Positions 33,000 through 40,567 of a stretch of DNA of 45,585 nt are shown in pieces. Positions within the stretch are counted from its first letter, which is position 1; every line of letters begins with the position of its first letter. The position numbers were made by a program, and so were the translations under genes. The stretch is taken from contig CAIOJR010000234.1 in assembly GCA_903858685.1 (NCBI GenBank), forward strand, positions 1 to 45,585, in the 5' to 3' direction. Source of the stretch: an uncultured Caulobacterales bacterium. GTDB taxonomy: Bacteria > Pseudomonadota > Alphaproteobacteria > Caulobacterales > Caulobacteraceae. The notes beneath the pieces are model-generated. The model was not told the origin of the DNA, did not search any database, and saw nothing but the letters and a program-made list of their open reading frames with translations.

Positions 33000-33815
33000 A
33001 TGTCTGCAAAATATGAGCACCTGATCATCGAGCGGGACGGCGGCGTCGACTGGGTCACCATGAACCGGCCCGAAGCCCTCAACACGCTGAATCGCAAGCT
33101 GATTCAGGAAATGTTGGACTATTTCGGCAATCTCTATTTTGACCGTGACACCCGTATAGTGGTGTTGCGCGGCGCAGGACGCGCCTTCAGCGCCGGTCTC
33201 GACATCAAAGAGAACTCTGAACGGCGCGCAGGCGAAAATGTTCCGGTCGGACCGTCGGCGGGCCTTCTGCATCAACGCAGCATTTCCGAGATCGTGATGC
33301 GGATGCGTCGCTGCCAGCAGCCGATCATCTCACTGGTGCAGGGCCCCGCCTGCGGCGGCGGCTTCGCCTTCGCCCTGGCCTCGGACATCCGCATTGCGGG
33401 CGAGAGCGCGCGCATGAACGCCGCCTTTATCCGCATCGGCCTGTCAGCCTGCGATATCGGCGTCAGCTACTTCCTGCCCCGGCTGGTGGGCGTGTCGGTG
33501 GCCTCTGAACTGATGCTGACGGGCCGCTTCATCAATGCCGAGCGCGCGTTGCGCGTCGGACTCGTCAGCGAAGTCGTACCGGACGACCAGCTGAGCGAGG
33601 CGGTAAAGCCCTATCTGCAGGAGATGCTCGCCACCACGCCCATCGGGCTTCGCATGACCAAGGAATGCCTGAACATGAGCGTGGATGCGCCCAGCCTGGA
33701 GTCGGCCATCGCCATGGAAGACCGAAACCAGATTCTGTGCAGCCAGTCGGAAGACTTCCGCGAAGGCATGGCCGCATTCCTGCAAAAACGCGCGCCCGTC
33801 TATCGCGGCGCTTGA
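33000..33815 (+). CDS. Enoyl-CoA hydratase/isomerase family protein lacking both usual Glu
   Basis: The 271-residue crotonase-fold enzyme has the two oxyanion-hole segments: FSAGLDIKENSE near 63-74 and GPACGGGFAFALASD near 115-129. The position of the first catalytic Glu of classical hydratase (GGGCE) is Ala here (GGGFA), and the second (QPE) is replaced in MNAAFIRIGLSACDIGVSYF, where an Asp follows four residues after the Ser. Loss of both Glu argues against simple syn-hydration and for another crotonase reaction, such as isomerisation or C-C cleavage. GAGGAG seven bases before the ATG overlaps the stop of the preceding SDR. It lies in a four-gene group SDR-ECH-SDR-BVMO. The substrate is probably a CoA thioester formed from the same pathway. 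Confidence 0.85.
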   Translation: MSAKYEHLIIERDGGVDWVTMNRPEALNTLNRKLIQEMLDYFGNLYFDRDTRIVVLRGAGRAFSAGLDIKENSERRAGENVPVGPSAGLLHQRSISEIVMRMRRCQQPIISLVQGPACGGGFAFALASDIRIAGESARMNAAFIRIGLSACDIGVSYFLPRLVGVSVASELMLTGRFINAERALRVGLVSEVVPDDQLSEAVKPYLQEMLATTPIGLRMTKECLNMSVDAPSLESAIAMEDRNQILCSQSEDFREGMAAFLQKRAPVYRGA

Positions 33816-33830
33816 ACAAGGACCCCTAAA

Positions 33831-34604
33831 ATGACCTATCAAACACCCAACTTCTCCATCGACCTGGCAGGCCAGACAGCCATTGTCACCGGCGCATCAT
33901 CCGGCCTTGGCCTGCGCTTCGCTCGTGTTCTGGCCGCATGCGGGGCCAAGGTGGCGCTGACGGCGCGGCGGATTGACCGGCTGGAGGCCATTGCGGCGGA
34001 GATCACGGCGGCAGGCGGAACGGCGCAAGCTTTCCAGCTAGACGTGGCTGACAGCGACCAGCTCAAGGCCATCGTTCCCCAGGTGGAAGCCGCGCTCGGA
34101 ACCGTGACCATTCTGGTCAACAACGCCGGCATTCCCGACGCCCAGCGTGCGATCAAGATGTCGGTCGAACTCATTGATCAGGTAATGGACGTGAACCTTC
34201 GCGCGCCCTTCATCCTGTCCTGCGAGGTGGCGCGCCGCCTGATCGACCTGAAGCAGACGGGACGCATCGTCAATATCGCCTCCATCGCCGCCTATGACTA
34301 TGCGGGCAATGGCGCGGCGCTCTATTCCATCACCAAGGCCGGCGTGGTGCGCCTGACCGAGGCGCTGGCCGTGGAATGGGCGAAGTTCCACATCAATGTG
34401 AACGGCATCGCGCCGGGCGCCTTCTCGTCAGAAATGATGGACGGGATGCTGGAGCGCATGGGCGACATCACCCAGCGAATGCCGCGCAAGCGTCTGGGCG
34501 ACCCGGCCCAGATGGACTCCACCCTGCTCTACCTTCTGTCGCCAGCTTCCGACGCCGTGACAGGGACCGTGATCAAGATCGATGACGGCCAGCACGGAAG
34601 GTGA
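33831..34604 (+). CDS. Short-chain dehydrogenase/reductase (SDR)
   Basis: The 257-residue classical SDR has the cofactor motif VTGASSGLGLRFARVLAACG (about 18-37), then TARR, which favours NADP, then NNAGI near 102, Ser in IASIAAY and the catalytic YSITKAG near 164-170. The C-terminal LSPASDAVTGTVIKIDDGQ is normal. It resembles 3-oxoacyl-ACP reductase and hydroxysteroid dehydrogenase types; the substrate is not readable. AAGGA lies about eight bases before the ATG, 15 bases after the crotonase gene. The BVMO gene follows 93 bases later, past a long imperfect hairpin. Confidence 0.9.
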   Translation: MTYQTPNFSIDLAGQTAIVTGASSGLGLRFARVLAACGAKVALTARRIDRLEAIAAEITAAGGTAQAFQLDVADSDQLKAIVPQVEAALGTVTILVNNAGIPDAQRAIKMSVELIDQVMDVNLRAPFILSCEVARRLIDLKQTGRIVNIASIAAYDYAGNGAALYSITKAGVVRLTEALAVEWAKFHINVNGIAPGAFSSEMMDGMLERMGDITQRMPRKRLGDPAQMDSTLLYLLSPASDAVTGTVIKIDDGQHGR

Positions 34605-34625
34605 CGCGCGCTGAAACTCTGCTAA

Positions 34626-34657
34626 GGTGATCGCCATTCAGTCAGCGGCGATGCACC
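34626..34657 (+). repeat. Imperfect hairpin between SDR and monooxygenase genes
   Basis: GGTGATCGCC and GGCGATGCACC are complementary over 10 bp with one bulged base, separated by an 11-base loop. There is no T-run, so it is not a classical terminator. It may stabilise or process the transcript between the two genes, or serve as an operator for the BVMO gene. Confidence 0.45.
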
Positions 34658-34697
34658 GTTAGACGCCTTGGGACGGTCTGCAGGAAGGGTTCTACAG

Positions 34698-36203
34698 ATG
34701 GAGCATTTTGACGTTCTGGTGGTCGGCGCCGGGATTTCCGGCATTGGCGCGGGCTACTATCTGCAGAACCGCTGCCCAGGCCGCACCTACGCCATCTTCG
34801 AGGGCCGGGCGCAGCTTGGTGGCACCTGGGACCTGTTCCGCTATCCGGGCATTCGTTCGGACAGCGACATGTACACCCTGGGCTTCTCCTTCCGTCCATG
34901 GACCGAGGCCAAGGCCATAGCCGACGGTCCGTCGATCCTGAACTATCTGAATGAGACGGCCAAGGCCTACGGGATCGACCGCCATATCCGCTATCAGCAC
35001 ATGGTCAAAAAGGCCTCGTGGGACAGCGAGCGGTCGGTCTGGACGGTTGAGTTCACGCGCGGCCCGGATGCTGAACCGGACAAGGTCACGTGTAACTTCC
35101 TGCACATGTGCGCGGGCTATTACAATTACGCCAGCGGCTATCGCCCGGAATTCCCGGGCGAGGCGGCCTATATGGGCGAGATCATCCATCCCCAGCACTG
35201 GCCTACGGATCTGGACTATGCGGGCAAGCTGGTCGTCATCATCGGGTCCGGCGCCACTGCGGTCACGCTGGTGCCGGAAATGGCCAAGACCGCGCGCCAC
35301 GTGACCATGTTGCAGCGCTCGCCCACCTATGTGGTGTCGCGCCCGGCGGAGGACGCCTTCGCCAACTGGCTGCGCACCGTCCTGCCCGGCAAGCTGGCCT
35401 ATGACATTGTGCGGTGGCGCAACGTGCTCCTGCAGATGTTCTTCTACAATCGCGCGCGCGCCAGGCCGGACCAGTTGAAAAAACTGATCATCGACGGGGT
35501 CAAGGCCCAGCTCGGCCCTGACTATGACGTGGCCAGACACTTCACCCCGACCTATAATCCGTGGGATCAGCGCCTTTGTCTGGTGCCCGATGCGGATTTG
35601 TTCGACGCCATCAAGACCGGGTCGGCGTCGGTCGTGACCGACCAGATCGACACCTTCACCAAGACGGGCATCCTGCTGAAGTCCGGACTCGAGCTCGACG
35701 CCCAGATCGTCGTCACGGCGACTGGACTGGACATGCAGCTCATGAGCGGGCTGGAGCTTGTGGTCGACGGCGCGCCGGTCGACCTCAGCCAGACCTTCAG
35801 CTACAAGGGCATGATGTATTCGGGCGTGCCCAACCTGTCCTCGACCTTTGGCTACACCAATGCATCCTGGACGCTGAAGGCCGACCTGACGGCGGAATAT
35901 CTGTGCCGACTGCTGAACCAGCTTGACCGGACGGGCATGACCGAGGCCCGCCCCGTCAATGACGACCCTAACCTCGAGGCTACGCCCTGGCTCGACTTCT
36001 CGTCCGGCTATGTGCAGCGCGCGCTTTCCCGTCTGCCCAAGCAGGGCAAGGCGGCGCCATGGCGGGTCTACCAGAACTATGCGCTGGACCTCTTGGCCTT
36101 CCGCTATGGCAAGCTCGATGACGGGGTGATGCGCTTCTCAAAGGCGAAAAAGCCGGTCATCGAGGCGCCCGCTGTCACGGCGCGGGCCTCTGCGGACGCC
36201 TAG
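34698..36203 (+). CDS. Flavin-containing monooxygenase, Baeyer-Villiger type
   Basis: The 501-residue enzyme binds FAD at VVGAGISGIGAGYYL (about 7-21), and a GGTWDLFRYPGIRSDSDMY motif follows near 47-65, as in Baeyer-Villiger monooxygenases. The BVMO fingerprint F-x-G-x3-H-x3-W-P appears near 166-177 as YMGEIIHPQHWP, with Tyr for Phe. The NADPH-binding Rossmann motif is IIGSGATAVTLVPEM near 188-202. It should insert oxygen next to a ketone to give an ester or lactone, using NADPH and oxygen. With the ADH and SDRs it suits alcohol-to-ketone-to-lactone degradation. GGAAGGG lies eight bases before the ATG at 34698; an in-frame start at 34668 is less likely. Confidence 0.88.
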   Translation: MEHFDVLVVGAGISGIGAGYYLQNRCPGRTYAIFEGRAQLGGTWDLFRYPGIRSDSDMYTLGFSFRPWTEAKAIADGPSILNYLNETAKAYGIDRHIRYQHMVKKASWDSERSVWTVEFTRGPDAEPDKVTCNFLHMCAGYYNYASGYRPEFPGEAAYMGEIIHPQHWPTDLDYAGKLVVIIGSGATAVTLVPEMAKTARHVTMLQRSPTYVVSRPAEDAFANWLRTVLPGKLAYDIVRWRNVLLQMFFYNRARARPDQLKKLIIDGVKAQLGPDYDVARHFTPTYNPWDQRLCLVPDADLFDAIKTGSASVVTDQIDTFTKTGILLKSGLELDAQIVVTATGLDMQLMSGLELVVDGAPVDLSQTFSYKGMMYSGVPNLSSTFGYTNASWTLKADLTAEYLCRLLNQLDRTGMTEARPVNDDPNLEATPWLDFSSGYVQRALSRLPKQGKAAPWRVYQNYALDLLAFRYGKLDDGVMRFSKAKKPVIEAPAVTARASADA

Positions 36204-36325
36204 GTCGGGTCAAGCCTGGCGCGGCGACGGCCGCCCATCCCGTAAAAGCTCAACAAGAACTGAAGCTTGACACAACAGGTCCGCCGCCCCTCACTATGCC
36301 CTAAGGGAAACATCGGGACCGGCGC

Positions 36326-39300
36326 TTGAACGGATTGGAAATACTCGGCCTGTCGGGGGCCTATCTGGCCTTCCTGTTTCTGGTCGCCTGGAGATCGGAG
36401 CGGGGAACGCGCGCCCTGCGCAGGCCAGGACGTTCAGCCATCTACGGCCTGTCGCTGGCCGTCTATTGCACCTCGTGGACCTTTTTTGGCGCGGTCGGCA
36501 CGGCGGCGCGCTCAGGCTGGGACTATCTGCCCATCTATATCGGCCCCTCACTCGCCATAACCGTGCTGTTCCCCCTGTGGAAAAGGATTGCGGCGGCGTC
36601 GAAGCGCGAAAACACAGGCTCGATCGCAGACTTCCTGTCCGCGCGCTATGGCAAGAGCCAGACGGTGGGCGCGGTGGTGGCGGGCGTGGCCATACTGGGC
36701 GCCCTGCCCTATATCGCCTTGCAGCTGCGATCCCTGACCATGGTGGTGGGTCTGCTGGGCGGCGGCACAGCCCCGGCCTCGACCACCTTCCTGCTGGCGG
36801 CGGTGCTGGCGGGGTTCGCCTTCCTGTTCGGCGCGCGACGCGTCGACCTGACCGAGCTTAATCCCGGGCTGGTGCGCGCCATTGCCGCGGAGTCCGTGGT
36901 CAAGCTGACCGCCCTCCTCGCCGCAGCCGCCTTCGCCGTCTACCTGCTGATGCGAACACCCGACCTGACCGCAGCACTCGCCCCGCGCCTGTCCGTCGCG
37001 CCCCAGTTCGACCTGCGCTACGCCACACAGATCATCCTGTCCGCCGCCGCCGTCTTCTGCCTTCCGCGCCAGTTCCATGTCGCCTTTGTCGAGCTGGAAG
37101 ACACGGCCGACATGACCGCAGCGCGCACCATGTTCCCGCTCTATCTCGGCCTGACCTGTCTGGCCGTCATCCCACTGGCCAGTGCGGGGCTGAAGCTCAA
37201 CGGTCCGCTTATGTCCAATCCCGACCTGTTCGTGCTGGCCGTCCCGTTTTCCGCAGGCTTCAGAGCCTTGACGGCGCTGGTCTATATTGGCGGCTTCTCG
37301 GCGGCGACAGCGATGGTGGTGGTCGAGACCGTCGCCCTGTCCGCCATGGCCTCAAACCAGCTCATCCTGCCCCTTCTGACGCGGGGCTGGACGGCGAGAC
37401 CGCGCGCCAATGGGGTCCAGCCCCTGATCATGGGCGCAAGGCGGCTGTCCATACTGGCGGTGCTGTTCGTCGCCTGCTTCTATGCCCAGGCCCTGAATAC
37501 ACAGGAAAATCTGGCGTCCATCGGTCTGTTGTCCTTCGCCGCCGCTGCGCAACTCGCACCGGCTCTGGCGGGCGCGGTGCTGTGGCGCAAGGCTCACGCC
37601 ACCGGCGCGCTCAGCGGCGTCTGCATAGGCTTTCTCAGCTGGGCTGTCCTTCTGGCGGCGCCCCAACTGCTCGGGCCGCTGCATCCCTATAGTCTGGCGG
37701 TGTCGGCGGGACTGGAAAACCTGTTCGGACTGGACTCCCTGACCGGCGGGGCCCTGATCAGCCTGGGACTGAACCTCAGCGCCTTTATCGGCCTGTCGCT
37801 CGCAGCGCAGCCCCGCGCGGTGGACCATGTCCAGGCCCGCGCCTTTGTCAGCCCCGCCGCCGGAACCGCGGAGGCGGGCGTCGGCCTTGGCGACAAGATC
37901 GGCGGTCTACAGGCCGTGGTGGCCAGATTTCTGGGCGAGGAAGGCGCAAGGCGCGGCTTTGAGCAGGTGGGCCATGAGCTGGGTCGCAACCTGCCGGCCT
38001 CCGACCAGGTGGACGCGGCTCTGGCTCTGGCGGCGGAGCGAATGCTGGCGGGCGCCATCGGGGCCTCTTCCGCGCGCGGGGTGATCGCCGAGGCCCTGGC
38101 GGGCGGAGCGCGTCGCCCGCGCGACGTGGTGCGCATCCTCGACAACGCCGCTCAGGCCGTCCAGTTCAATCGCGAACTGCTGCAGGCGACGCTGGATAAT
38201 CTGAGCCAGGGCGTCAGCGTGGTGGATGCTGATCTTCGACTGGTCGTTTGGAACCAGCGCTATGTGCAGATGTTCGACCTGCCGTCGGACTTCATTCATG
38301 TCGGCAAGCCGATCGCCGACGTCATCCGATATAACGCCGTGCGCGGCGAATGCGGTCCTGGCGAGGTCGACGGACATGTGGAGCGCAGACTTGAACATCT
38401 GCGTCGTCGCCGCCCGCATGAATCCGAGCGCGTGCGACCCAATGGCGACATCATCCGCTCCACCGGCGCGCCCATGCCCAATGGCGGCTATCTGACCAGC
38501 TATACCGACATTACCGAATTGCGCACCGCGCTGATCGGACTGGCGGAGGCCAATGAAAGGCTGGAGGCGCGGGTGGTGGAACGCACCGAAGCGCTGGAGG
38601 CGGCCAAGGCGCAGGCGGAGGCGGCCACCGCCTCCAAGACCCGCTTTCTGGCCGCCGCCAGCCACGACCTGCTTCAACCGCTGCATGCGGCGCGGCTGTT
38701 TCTGGCGGCGCTGGAGAGCGAACTGGCGGACCAGCCCGCGCGCCATGACCTTGTCACCCATGCGGACCAGTCCATTGACAGCGCCCATCGCCTTTTGCGC
38801 GCGCTTCTGAACCTGTCCAAGCTGGAGGCGGGCGGCGTGCGCCCGGAGGTGCGCGACTTCCCCATGGCGCCGCTGTTCGACGGTCTGTCGCGTGAATTCG
38901 GCCCCCAGGCTAAGGCCAAGGGTCTGAAGCTGCGCTTCGTCGGCGCCGGCGCCTGGGTGCGCTCCGACCACGACCTGATCCGCTCCGTGCTCCAGAATCT
39001 CATCACCAACTCCATTCGCTACACGGATGACGGCGGCGTCCTCGTGGCCTGTCGACGCCATGCCGGCGGCTATCGGCTGGAGGTCTGGGACACCGGCGCG
39101 GGCATCCCCCAGGAGCGGCGGGAGGAGGTGTTTGGCGAGTTCGTCCGCCTGCCCGGCTCCGGCCACGGCGACGGCGGCGTCGGCCTTGGACTGGCGATCG
39201 TGCGCAAGGTGGTGGAGATTTTGGGGGAACAGGTGACGCTTCACTCCCAGGTCGGTCGTGGCTCGGTCTTCGCCGTCAGCATTGCACGCGCTGCGCCGCC

Positions 39301-39685
39301 CGCCAGCGCCGACGTCGCTGCGCCCTCACGATCAGGCGTCATGCGCCCTGGTCTGCGCGTCCTGTGCGTGGACAATGAACCAGCCATCCTGCGCGGGCTG
39401 AGCGCCGTGCTCCAGCGGCTGGGGGCGGAGGTCCACACCGCCCGCAATGCGGCGGAGGCCGTCGCCTTGCCCGGCGACTTCGATCTGGCGCTGGTGGACT
39501 ATCATCTGGATCATGGCGACGGTCTGTCGCTTCGCGCGCCTCTGGCGGGTCGGGTCGGACGGTTCGTGGTGGTCACCGCCGACACGTCCGATGTGGTGGC
39601 CATCCGCGCCGCTCAGGCCCATGCCGAACTGGTGCACAAGCCCATCAAGCCTCAGGTTCTCAAGGCGCTGCTGGCCTCCAGCTAG
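36326..39685 (+). CDS. crbS: Hybrid histidine kinase with sodium:solute symporter domain (CrbS/MxtR type)
   Basis: This 1119-residue membrane sensor has, in order: an SSS transporter-like domain with about 12-13 helices (residues about 1-480), a linker, a PAS domain (about 615-735, LDNLSQGVSVVDADLRLVVW), a coiled coil, HisKA with His780 (ASHDLLQPLHAARLF), ATPase (DTGAGIPQERRE, GVGLGLAIVRK) and a receiver with Asp1058 (LVDYHLDHGDG). This is the layout of CrbS of Vibrio and MxtR of Pseudomonas, which control acetate use, including acs. The start is TTG at 36326: a TAA lies in frame nine codons upstream and no ATG follows for well over a hundred codons. It converges on the regulator gene, and the two stops overlap in CTAG. 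Confidence 0.9.
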   Translation: MNGLEILGLSGAYLAFLFLVAWRSERGTRALRRPGRSAIYGLSLAVYCTSWTFFGAVGTAARSGWDYLPIYIGPSLAITVLFPLWKRIAAASKRENTGSIADFLSARYGKSQTVGAVVAGVAILGALPYIALQLRSLTMVVGLLGGGTAPASTTFLLAAVLAGFAFLFGARRVDLTELNPGLVRAIAAESVVKLTALLAAAAFAVYLLMRTPDLTAALAPRLSVAPQFDLRYATQIILSAAAVFCLPRQFHVAFVELEDTADMTAARTMFPLYLGLTCLAVIPLASAGLKLNGPLMSNPDLFVLAVPFSAGFRALTALVYIGGFSAATAMVVVETVALSAMASNQLILPLLTRGWTARPRANGVQPLIMGARRLSILAVLFVACFYAQALNTQENLASIGLLSFAAAAQLAPALAGAVLWRKAHATGALSGVCIGFLSWAVLLAAPQLLGPLHPYSLAVSAGLENLFGLDSLTGGALISLGLNLSAFIGLSLAAQPRAVDHVQARAFVSPAAGTAEAGVGLGDKIGGLQAVVARFLGEEGARRGFEQVGHELGRNLPASDQVDAALALAAERMLAGAIGASSARGVIAEALAGGARRPRDVVRILDNAAQAVQFNRELLQATLDNLSQGVSVVDADLRLVVWNQRYVQMFDLPSDFIHVGKPIADVIRYNAVRGECGPGEVDGHVERRLEHLRRRRPHESERVRPNGDIIRSTGAPMPNGGYLTSYTDITELRTALIGLAEANERLEARVVERTEALEAAKAQAEAATASKTRFLAAASHDLLQPLHAARLFLAALESELADQPARHDLVTHADQSIDSAHRLLRALLNLSKLEAGGVRPEVRDFPMAPLFDGLSREFGPQAKAKGLKLRFVGAGAWVRSDHDLIRSVLQNLITNSIRYTDDGGVLVACRRHAGGYRLEVWDTGAGIPQERREEVFGEFVRLPGSGHGDGGVGLGLAIVRKVVEILGEQVTLHSQVGRGSVFAVSIARAAPPASADVAAPSRSGVMRPGLRVLCVDNEPAILRGLSAVLQRLGAEVHTARNAAEAVALPGDFDLALVDYHLDHGDGLSLRAPLAGRVGRFVVVTADTSDVVAIRAAQAHAELVHKPIKPQVLKALLASS

Positions 39686-40347
39686 GCTTCGGACTCGCCG
39701 CTCAGCATCTGTCTCGCCACCAGCACCGCCTGGGTGCGGCTCTGGACGCCCAGCTTGCGGAATATGGCGGTCATATGCGCCTTGACCGTGGCTTCGCTGA
39801 TCCCGCTGTCAAAGGCGATCTGCTTGTTCAACAAACCCTTTTGCAGGCCCATCAGCACGCGTTGCTGCGCCATGGTCAGGCTGGCTATGCGCTCGGCCAA
39901 CCCATCAGCGGCGGGGTCGTCCACATCGGGCGCCCAGCTCATGCCGGCGACCAGATCGCCAATCGCCTCGACCATCACCTCCAGAGTCGTGGATTTGGGG
40001 ATGAAGCCCGCAGCCCCAAGCCTCAGGGCCATATGGACATTAGCAGGGCTCTCGTCCCCGGACACCATGGCCACAGGTGCGCCGCCGGCCCGATCGCGCA
40101 GTTCGATCAGGCCGCTGAATCCCTCTGCATCCGGCAACCTCAGATCAAGCAGCGCCAGAAGCGGGCGGCCTCGTTGGGCCAGCGCCGCCCAGCCCTGTTC
40201 CAGGCTGCCCGCCTCCACCACTTCGGCCTCTGGGCAGGCGCGCTCAATGGCCAGCCGCAGCGCCGAGCGAAACAGCGGATGATCATCTATCGTCAAGATA
40301 TAGGATGGCGGCGCCCGTTCAGGGTCCACGGCGATTTTCCTTCCCAT
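39682..40347 (-). CDS. crbR: LuxR/NarL-type response regulator (CrbR/ErdR type)
   Basis: The 221-residue regulator has a receiver domain with Asp68 (LLDLRLPDAEG), the acidic pocket IDDHPL and the conserved Lys in GFIPKST. A C-terminal LuxR helix-turn-helix follows (about 158-212, LTMAQQRVLMGLQKG, ISEATVKAHMTAIFRKLG). It is the expected partner of the SSS-domain kinase next to it. In Vibrio and Pseudomonas such pairs (CrbR, ErdR) activate acs for acetate assimilation, and acs is 3.8 kb downstream here. I chose the ATG at 40347 over an in-frame GTG at 40356; both lack a strong ribosome-binding site. It is divergent from the porin gene, so the 40357-40567 gap is a likely place for its binding. 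Confidence 0.87.
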   Translation of the reverse strand: MGRKIAVDPERAPPSYILTIDDHPLFRSALRLAIERACPEAEVVEAGSLEQGWAALAQRGRPLLALLDLRLPDAEGFSGLIELRDRAGGAPVAMVSGDESPANVHMALRLGAAGFIPKSTTLEVMVEAIGDLVAGMSWAPDVDDPAADGLAERIASLTMAQQRVLMGLQKGLLNKQIAFDSGISEATVKAHMTAIFRKLGVQSRTQAVLVARQMLSGESEA

Positions 40348-40423
40348 CTCGTCCACCCCGATACTCGCGAAGACGCAACTCCGGGGCTGTTCGTTCTTTG
40401 GTTTGCACCTGTGTCGCGCGATC

Positions 40424-40435
40424 CGACTTTAGTCG
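40424..40435. promoter_or_regulatory. Inverted repeat between regulator and porin genes
   Basis: CGACT-TT-AGTCG is a perfect 5-bp inverted repeat in an AT-rich part of the 220-base divergent region, about 133 bases before the porin ATG and 77 before the regulator start. It is a candidate binding site, for example for the LuxR-type regulator. No consensus is known to me, so this is tentative. Confidence 0.3.
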
Positions 40436-40567
40436 CAATTAGACGATTGGATAATTTAACGAAACCTTCCGGCGCCCCAGCGTGGGCCTACCGCAGATTT
40501 TGGGGGGGCCCGAACTGCGGGGTCGAGCCTGAACAACAGGCCGCCAGAACACTATCGGGAGGAATCC

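Noticed and set aside
37907-39244. A 445-codon frame antisense to the SSS-domain kinase
   Set aside because: The sense strand encodes clear PAS, HisKA and ATPase motifs; the antisense product has none.
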